Shown here piece by piece: positions 58,595-64,000 of a stretch of 64,000 nt of DNA. The position numbers and the translations under genes were made by a program. The notes below the pieces were generated by a model that saw nothing but the letters and a program-made list of their open reading frames with translations, was not told the origin of the DNA and did no database searches. The DNA is from an uncultured beta proteobacterium (GTDB taxonomy: Bacteria; Pseudomonadota; Gammaproteobacteria; Burkholderiales; SG8-41). Within the stretch, counting starts at the first letter, position 1. The number at the start of each line of letters is the position of its first letter. The DNA lies in assembly GCA_903893565.1 (NCBI GenBank), contig CAITMU010000087.1:1-64000 (forward strand), written 5' to 3'.

Positions 58595-59235
58595 AATTGC
58601 CAGAAAAATTGCGTTATGTCGTGGTAGAAGGGCCTATTGGCGCAGGTAAAACTAGCTTAACCCGACGATTAGCGCAGCATCTGGGGGGCAGTACGTTGTT
58701 AGAAGACCCGCAGGCCAACCCCTTTTTGAAGGGTTTTTATGAGGATCCCAAACGACATGCATTGGCGGCACAATTGTTTTTTTTGTTTCAGCGAGCCGAT
58801 CAAGTGAAGGCTTTGTCTCAGGCGGATTTGTTCCGTCAGACTATTTTTGCAGACTTTATGTTTGAAAAAGACCCTTTGTTCGCCGGATTAACGTTGCAAG
58901 ACGAAGAATTGAAACTGTATCATCAGATTTATGCGCATTTACGTCTTCAGATGCCGGTACCGGATTTGGTGATTTATCTGCAGGCCAATGCACAAACGTT
59001 AATTGAGCGGGTGCAGCGTCGGGCAGTCAGTTACGAGCAATCCATTAGTGATGAGTATTTGACCCGATTGAGTCAGACCTACACGCAATATTTTTATCAA
59101 TACGAAGCGGCCCCTTTGCTGATTGTCAACTCGGATAATTTAAACTTTGTTGATTCGACTGATGATTTTGATTTATTGTTGCAAAGGATAGTGGCGATGC
59201 GGGGAAGCAGAGAGTTTTTTAATTCGGGGCGCTAA
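58591..59235 (+). CDS. Deoxynucleoside kinase (dAK/dGK family)
   Basis: The 214-residue kinase has the P-loop GPIGAGKTSL near residue 14. The family features LFFLFQRADQVK, FEKDPLFA and the lid arginines in ERVQRRAVSYEQ are present. Members phosphorylate deoxyadenosine or deoxyguanosine for salvage. The folK-dck-panB-panC order is typical of beta-proteobacteria. Substrate choice is not readable. Confidence 0.88.
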   Translation: MKLPEKLRYVVVEGPIGAGKTSLTRRLAQHLGGSTLLEDPQANPFLKGFYEDPKRHALAAQLFFLFQRADQVKALSQADLFRQTIFADFMFEKDPLFAGLTLQDEELKLYHQIYAHLRLQMPVPDLVIYLQANAQTLIERVQRRAVSYEQSISDEYLTRLSQTYTQYFYQYEAAPLLIVNSDNLNFVDSTDDFDLLLQRIVAMRGSREFFNSGR

Positions 59236-59285
59236 AGCCGACCCATGTGTTTAATTGATTGTTATTATTCATGGAATAGACATTA

Positions 59286-60080
59286 ATGCGACTGACTTTA
59301 TCATCCTTGCAAAAGTTGTATCAGGACGCCGAAAAGATTACGATGCTGACTTGTTACGATGCGAGTTTTGCCGCATTGTTAGATGCAGCGGGTGTGGAAA
59401 TCTTATTGGTGGGGGATTCTTTAGGTAATGTGATTCAAGGCCATGAGACGACTTTGCCGGTGAGTTTGCGTGACATGATTTATCATACGGATTGTGTGGC
59501 ACGTGGCGCAAAAAAGGCCTTTATTATTGGGGATATGCCTTTTGGAACGTTTCAACAAGGACCGGCCATCACATTTGGCAATGCAGCTCAAATCATGGCA
59601 GCAGGGGCTCAAATGGTGAAGCTGGAAGGTGGGGAGCCGATGGTTGAGACTATTCAGTATCTTTCGCAGCGTGGAATACCTGTCTGCGCTCACTTAGGCT
59701 TAACGCCACAGTCGGTGCACCAGTTGGGGGGGTATAAAGTACAAGGGCGTGCGCCCAGTGATGCAGAGCGCCTACTGGAAGAGGCCAAGATGGTCCAAAA
59801 AGCCGGTGCTGGAATGATTGTATTAGAGGCGATTCCTGCTCCGCTAGCGCGTGAGGTGAGTCAAGCGTTGAGTATTCCCACTATTGGCATTGGGGCTGGC
59901 GTGGATTGTTCGGGACAGGTATTGGTATTGCACGATATGTTGGATGTATATCCTGGGAAAAAAGCCAAATTTGTTAAAAATTTCATGCAAGGATCGGCAT
60001 CTATTCAAGCCGCGGTGGAGCGTTATGTTACAGAAGTTAAAAATAAGTCATTCCCTGATCGCGAGCATACATTTTCATAG
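59286..60080 (+). CDS. panB: 3-methyl-2-oxobutanoate hydroxymethyltransferase
   Basis: PanB makes ketopantoate from ketoisovalerate and methylene-THF. The 264-residue barrel has [30 protein letters not shown], the metal-binding Asp in that GDSLG, and [19 protein letters not shown]. panC follows after 65 bp. The gene contains a G7 run near 59726-59732. Confidence 0.96.
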   Translation: MRLTLSSLQKLYQDAEKITMLTCYDASFAALLDAAGVEILLVGDSLGNVIQGHETTLPVSLRDMIYHTDCVARGAKKAFIIGDMPFGTFQQGPAITFGNAAQIMAAGAQMVKLEGGEPMVETIQYLSQRGIPVCAHLGLTPQSVHQLGGYKVQGRAPSDAERLLEEAKMVQKAGAGMIVLEAIPAPLAREVSQALSIPTIGIGAGVDCSGQVLVLHDMLDVYPGKKAKFVKNFMQGSASIQAAVERYVTEVKNKSFPDREHTFS

Positions 60081-60145
60081 GCATTTAATTGGGTTGTCGA
60101 GTCTCATTTTTCGAATCGCCCCCCACCACTGATACTGATAAATTT

Positions 60146-60979
60146 ATGGATATTATTCATTCCGTTGAGGCTTTGCGAGAGCGCCTGAAGCGAGAACCCA
60201 ATAACGTTTTTGTGCCAACGATGGGCAATTTGCATAAAGGGCATATTGAGCTGATTAATATTGCCAAGCCGCGTGCAGCGTGTACGGTAGTGAGTATTTT
60301 TGTGAACCGATTACAATTCGGGCCCCGTGAGGACTTTGACCGATATCCGAGAACTTTGAAGGCCGATTGTGATAACTTAGAAGCAGCCGGTGTGGATGTC
60401 GTGTTTGTTCCTGACGAAAGGGAGATTTACCCTGAGCCACAGACCTATATCGTCGAGCCACCGGATTTGCAGCATATCCTCGATGGAGCGATTCGACCGG
60501 GCCATTTTCGGGGTGTGGCGACGGTGGTGTTAAAGCTCTTTAATATGGTGATGCCGCATTCGGCCATCTTTGGTAAAAAAGATTATCAGCAGTGTTTGGT
60601 TTTAAATAATATGGTCCGGCAATTGGCTTTACCTATTGAAATTATTTTAGCTGAAACAGTGCGAGCGAAAGACGGTTTGGCATTGTCGTCAAGAAATAGC
60701 TATTTGACGACAGGGGAACGACAAGAAGCGCCTCGTCTTTATCGGTTGCTTGGAAAATCACGGCAAGAGTTATTAAACGGTGCGGTAGATTATCAGCGAA
60801 TTGAGCTCGATGTCATGGCCGATCTGGCCCACCATGGATGGAAGCCTGATTATGTGGCAGTGCGTCGTCAATCGGATTTATTGCCACCCGTCAATGGAGA
60901 AAAAAAATTAGTGGTTTTGGCCGCTGCTCGCCTTGGTAAGACTCGTTTGATTGACAACGTAGAGGTGACACGAGGCTAG
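60146..60979 (+). CDS. panC: Pantothenate synthetase
   Basis: PanC joins pantoate and beta-alanine with ATP. The ATG at 60146 gives 277 residues starting MDIIHSVEALRERL. The HIGH-like motif reads TMGNLHKGHIELI, and FVNRLQFGPREDFDRYPR, GKKDYQQ and LALSSRNSYL are present. The usual TMGALHEGH is changed to TMGNLHKGH and the usual VNPTQF region reads VNRLQF, both mild variants. An upstream in-frame start falls in the panB-panC gap and is unrelated. Confidence 0.94.
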   Translation: MDIIHSVEALRERLKREPNNVFVPTMGNLHKGHIELINIAKPRAACTVVSIFVNRLQFGPREDFDRYPRTLKADCDNLEAAGVDVVFVPDEREIYPEPQTYIVEPPDLQHILDGAIRPGHFRGVATVVLKLFNMVMPHSAIFGKKDYQQCLVLNNMVRQLALPIEIILAETVRAKDGLALSSRNSYLTTGERQEAPRLYRLLGKSRQELLNGAVDYQRIELDVMADLAHHGWKPDYVAVRRQSDLLPPVNGEKKLVVLAAARLGKTRLIDNVEVTRG

Positions 60980-61120
60980 TGGGGGACAATTAAGGTCTTT
61001 CTTCGGGCAAGGCCCTATTGACGCACGAGCAGAATTAAAAGTGCTGGAGTCTTAAAAAGATAAGGTTAGGACGCAGGAAAATATCCAGCGAAGTCCTACG
61101 GTCTGCCTAGTAATTAAGTT

Positions 61121-61432
61121 CTAAGTGGTGGGAGAGAGTACGTGTATTGTACGGCTCTCGATCATGTCCTTCACGGTCGCCGCATAACTGAGCATATGGG
61201 CAGCGCTTGCATGAGCTTTGAGGGCTTGCGTGTCACGCCATTTTTCAATGGCTAAAAAAGTATCCGGCCCCCATTGTTTTTGGAAGCTACCCATCCCTTC
61301 GGCGTCGATGGCTGCACCATACTCGAGGCAACCGTCTTCGGCTTTGACAGCGGGGATGTTGGCATGAAAGGCCGCTAAAATGGAGTCTCGCATGCCCGAT
61401 TTTGCGGTAATAACGGCTATGACATGGATCAT
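61121..61432 (-). CDS. Antibiotic biosynthesis monooxygenase (ABM) domain protein
   Basis: A single-domain protein of 103 residues with the dimeric alpha-beta-barrel pattern: MIHVIAVITAKSGMRDSIL, then GCLEYGAAID and FLAIEKWRDTQALKAHASAAHM. This group includes YgiN-like quinol monooxygenases. Nothing beside it points to a pathway. It is convergent with panC. Confidence 0.82.
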   Translation of the reverse strand: MIHVIAVITAKSGMRDSILAAFHANIPAVKAEDGCLEYGAAIDAEGMGSFQKQWGPDTFLAIEKWRDTQALKAHASAAHMLSYAATVKDMIESRTIHVLSPTT

Positions 61433-61517
61433 AATAATAGGTTACTAGCTAAGAATAGAGGCCGAAAGCATTAGAAGCGAGCTCATAAACGGCGAATAAA
61501 AAGCAGAGGCTTCTCAG

Positions 61518-62738
61518 CTATTTTGCCAGAATATTAGCGCCTGCTGCACCTAAGGCGGAATAGATATAACTACCAACCGTAATCGTTTTAAGGTTAGCTG
61601 CAGTGACAGCGGTTTGTAGCGTCCACGTGACGCCATCGGTGCTCGTGATAACCGTGCCTGTGTCACCAACGGCTATAAACTGTGTGGAATAAATGATCGA
61701 ATTGAGGTTATTGGTTGTTGCTAGACCCGTCAATTTGGTCCAAGTGGTCCCATCAGTGCTGGTGAGGAGCGTGCCGCTAGCGCCAGAGATGACATAGATG
61801 CCAGCATTGGTCGCGGTGCTAGTGCCATAGGTAGCTGCGCTAAGGGCGGAGGTGGTATTAGAGACGACAGTCGTCCATGTAGTACCGTCTGCGCTAGTCA
61901 GAACAGTGCCACTGGCCCCTACGGCGGTCCATTGCGAGTTTGTCAGAGCCACGCCGAACAGTTCATTGGTTGTTCCAGAAACGCGGGCGGTCCAAGTGGT
62001 GCCATTGGTGCTAGTGAGTATCGTTCCGCTAGCGCCAACTGCCACATAGAGTGAAGAGTTTCCCGCGATCGCATTTAGTTTGTTAGTGGTGCCTGAGGTT
62101 TGAGCTGTCCAGGTTGTAGCATCGGTGGATGTTAAAATTTTGCCGCTATCACCTACCGCGGTATATTGGCTGTTAAAAAACGCCACGCCATTTAGGTTAG
62201 TTGTGATGGGAGAGGTGACGCTAGTGTAAGAAACGGCATTCGAACTGTTGTAGATCAAGCCATTGGCACCAACGGCGACAAACGTTGAACCGTAGGTTTC
62301 GCCATTTAAGCTGTTCGCACTGACGGCAGTGCTAGCAACCCAGGGAACGGTATTGGAGGTTGTTTTAGTGCCAGCTAAACGAGGCGTGACACTGGTGAGT
62401 GTTGTGCAAGCGCCGCCGGGCCCACCGTTAGTACGGGCGTTGATGCCGAAGGAATAGGCGGTGCCATTGGAAAGGGAAGGCAAAGTGTAGGGCACGGTAA
62501 TACCCGGTACGATAGTGTAGCCGGTTATGGAACCGGCATCGGTACAGTTAATGGTTGACCCTGGGGCGTAGAAAAGCCAGTAGGTAACGCCGGAGGTTGC
62601 GGTGAAATTAACAACTACGGATGTATCTCCCGCAGTGACTGTGAGAGAACTGGGAGGAGAGGCAGAGCTTCCTCCGCCACAACTGCCTAGAAAAAGAGCT
62701 AGCAGAAGTGCGATTACCGCTGAAAAAAGTTTTAGCAA
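61518..62738 (-). CDS. Lipoprotein with fibronectin-like domain and about seven propeller-like repeats
   Basis: The 406-residue protein has a TTG start and a lipobox LGSC (Cys20) followed by Gly residues, so it is probably lipid-anchored. Residues about 30-120 resemble a fibronectin type III domain. From about 140 a repeat of roughly 38-45 residues recurs about seven times, with the core AVGASGTILTSTDGTTWT and a Ser/Gly-Thr-Thr-Asn linker. This looks like a beta-propeller of the BNR/YCF48 kind. Function unknown; Thr- and Ser-rich. Confidence 0.8.
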   Translation of the reverse strand: MLKLFSAVIALLLALFLGSCGGGSSASPPSSLTVTAGDTSVVVNFTATSGVTYWLFYAPGSTINCTDAGSITGYTIVPGITVPYTLPSLSNGTAYSFGINARTNGGPGGACTTLTSVTPRLAGTKTTSNTVPWVASTAVSANSLNGETYGSTFVAVGANGLIYNSSNAVSYTSVTSPITTNLNGVAFFNSQYTAVGDSGKILTSTDATTWTAQTSGTTNKLNAIAGNSSLYVAVGASGTILTSTNGTTWTARVSGTTNELFGVALTNSQWTAVGASGTVLTSADGTTWTTVVSNTTSALSAATYGTSTATNAGIYVISGASGTLLTSTDGTTWTKLTGLATTNNLNSIIYSTQFIAVGDTGTVITSTDGVTWTLQTAVTAANLKTITVGSYIYSALGAAGANILAK

Positions 62739-63448
62739 TCGAGTCTATCCAGTTAATAGTGTCAACAAAACCAATGAACATTTTCCCATTTTGCTTGATT
62801 TGTGTGTCAGTAACACAATATCTGTGACGCCATTGAGGGGAAATCCCAGTTATTTAAAGCACCCCAACCTTTAAAATCGGACAGAAGCCGGTAGATCATT
62901 AGTTTATATAAAATAAGTTCCTAAAAATCAATAACTTATAATTAAATAACTCTGCAACATGGTTTTGGGGTTTTTTACCCAATATTCGATTAAAGATTAT
63001 ACCTCTAGAAATTCCCAAAAGGAATCTTCATGCCAAGGTCAATCAATGCGGGAATATATTAACGATCAATGATCCAAGCCGAGGCTAATCAGTGTGCCCG
63101 CACCATTAGGTCAGTCTTGAGCGGTTTTATTGAAAAGGGGAAAGAAAACAAAGGATATTGACCGTTTTTGTCCTTCTGCGATTTTTATAGTAAGGCAGGT
63201 GATTCAGGATGGACCTAAGTCGTTACATTGCTTGGTATTAGATTTTTTTGAGTATCTTAGCAACACTTACGCAGAACACAAAAGAGCGAGGAAAAGAGTT
63301 AATGGCAATAAACCCCAATAAACCCCAATAAACCCCAATAAACCCCAATAAACCCCAATAAACCCACATGCGAGAAAATTTAACAGTAAGACATGAGGCA
63401 ATGTCAGCGTAATTCAGTGTTGCTTTTACAAAATCAAGATCCTTCTAT
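62739..63448. other. AT-rich intergenic region between the repeat lipoprotein and a small membrane protein gene
   Basis: There are 710 bp without a convincing gene. A TTGTGT/ACACAA stem lies near 62798-62817, and GGTTTTGGGGTTTTTTACCC is at 62959-62978. A 63-codon frame (63130-63321, TTG start) runs into the decamer array but has no family match and no good ribosome-binding site. The array at 63306-63365 is listed on its own. Confidence 0.4.
63306..63365 (+). repeat. Six perfect tandem copies of a 10-bp unit
   Basis: The unit CAATAAACCC is repeated six times without change at 63306-63365. Ten base pairs is one helical turn, so any bound protein would repeat on one face. The unit is not a whole number of codons. 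It lies about 80 bp past the 3' end (63449) of the small membrane protein gene. Confidence 0.97.
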
Positions 63449-63733
63449 TTAAGAAAAATACTTGGCTAAAAAATATATCCCAGTACCAATGATGCTAATA
63501 ATGGTTATGAAAATAATGATCATGGTTTGTATCCAATCTTTAACCATTGCAATTAATAACATTTTGGTATCTTCCAATCCCATGTGAATCGTATTGAGAA
63601 TGAGATACCAAGGAAAAAAAGCAGTAACTAGGAAAGTCACAATTGCGAAACGCCAAAAAGACATTTCAGAGAATCGATTGCTTTTTTTGGGGGACTCTCT
63701 TGGGTTAGAGCTTGATGGGTCTAGTGTAGTCAT
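63449..63733 (-). CDS. Small two-helix membrane protein of unknown function
   Basis: The 94-residue protein has a Ser/Pro/Lys-rich start of about 25 residues and two hydrophobic segments near 27-50 and 68-90. I do not recognise the family. A run of eight C on its strand (63758-63765) lies 25-32 bp upstream of the ATG, in the promoter or leader. The ribosome-binding site is weak. It could be a real inner-membrane protein; expression is not certain. Confidence 0.5.
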   Translation of the reverse strand: MTTLDPSSSNPRESPKKSNRFSEMSFWRFAIVTFLVTAFFPWYLILNTIHMGLEDTKMLLIAMVKDWIQTMIIIFITIISIIGTGIYFLAKYFS

Positions 63734-64000
63734 GTCCTATTGAACTCGGTTCCTAGAGGGGGGGGCAATAGTTTGCTAGCAAATAGAGAAATTGGTTAGT
63801 TCGAGTCTCATCGGTACTGTTTTATTATTTGAATTCATCTTAACTCAGAAGGTTTGACTGAGAAATAGGATTTTTTGCGACCTCGGGAGAGGTTCGATCT
63901 TTCACCTCTTACGCCTCGGGATGTTGAATCTTAATGTATTTAAGAAGTGTTAATTTTAATTCAATAAAATCAATTGCTTACATAAATTCGGCTAAAAATA
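63734..64000. other. Right-edge non-coding segment
   Basis: This holds the upstream region of the small membrane protein gene with a G8 run (63758-63765 on the plus strand). No gene reaches it from the visible side. A T-loop-like string GTTCGAGTC at about 63799-63807 does not fold into a tRNA. Confidence 0.35.

Noticed and set aside
63130..63321. 63-codon gene with TTG start
   Set aside because: Weak start context, no recognisable family, and its end runs into the decamer array; more likely a chance frame.
63306..63365. CRISPR array
   Set aside because: The repeats are 10 bp and directly adjacent with no spacers, and no cas genes are near.
63794..63814. tRNA-like T-arm string with GTTCGAGTC
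   Set aside because: The flanking bases do not form a 5-bp T stem, and no acceptor, D or anticodon arms can be placed upstream.

Overview
The window looks like chromosomal DNA of a betaproteobacterium, most likely order Burkholderiales (possibly an Alcaligenaceae- or Polynucleobacter-like lineage). The reasons are the tuf gene joined directly to the S10 cluster, the blocks uvrA-MFS-ssb, fmdB-DUF502-aspS-nudB, coaBC-dut and rsmB-DUF3108-purN-purM // hda-HAD-pcnB-folK-dck-panB-panC, and a Bug/TctC-type solute-binding protein, a family greatly expanded in that order. This is inferred from recognised proteins and gene order; no database search was run. No rRNA, tRNA, insertion sequence, prophage or CRISPR array was found.

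1-15.6 kb: tuf followed by a continuous S10-spc-alpha ribosomal supercluster (rpsJ to rplQ, with secY, infA, rpmJ and rpoA). It holds two internal regulatory gaps: a terminator/attenuator-like hairpin before rplC, and a clear promoter plus structured leader before rplN. A 19-bp perfect hairpin ends it. 15.9-20.2 kb: uvrA and a glycerate 2-kinase gene on the minus strand, overlapping by 4 bp. 20.2-27 kb: an MFS transporter, ssb, fmdB, DUF502, aspS, nudB and nadA. 27.4-33.4 kb: an Atm1-type ABC exporter, a TctE/TctD-like two-component system, a PBP7-type endopeptidase and an enol-lactonase-like hydrolase.

33.6-43.3 kb is the main accessory region. It holds an APC amino-acid/amine permease, a CocE/NonD hydrolase, an enolase-superfamily (MLE/dipeptide-epimerase-like) enzyme, an MmgE/PrpD protein, a DoxX membrane protein, an NHL beta-propeller, and on the other strand a cupin and a Bug binding protein. 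Together they look like a catabolic cluster for an uptaken ester, amide or peptide-like compound whose identity cannot be read from sequence.

43.3-61 kb is mostly housekeeping: dut, coaBC, rpmB-rpmG, a fatty-acid desaturase with a 16-bp palindrome at its promoter, an MscS channel, rsmB, DUF3108, purN, purM, hda, a HAD phosphatase, an inserted BtuCD-like ABC transporter pair without a binding protein, pcnB, folK, a deoxynucleoside kinase, panB and panC. 61-64 kb is AT-richer and accessory: a small monooxygenase, a lipoprotein built of about seven propeller-like repeats, a six-copy 10-bp tandem repeat and a small two-helix membrane protein.

The points most worth following up are the catabolic cluster, the repeat lipoprotein with the neighbouring decamer array, the internal leaders of the ribosomal operon, the long N-terminal extension of ribosomal protein L5, and a possibly structured non-coding segment between nadA and the Atm1-type exporter.
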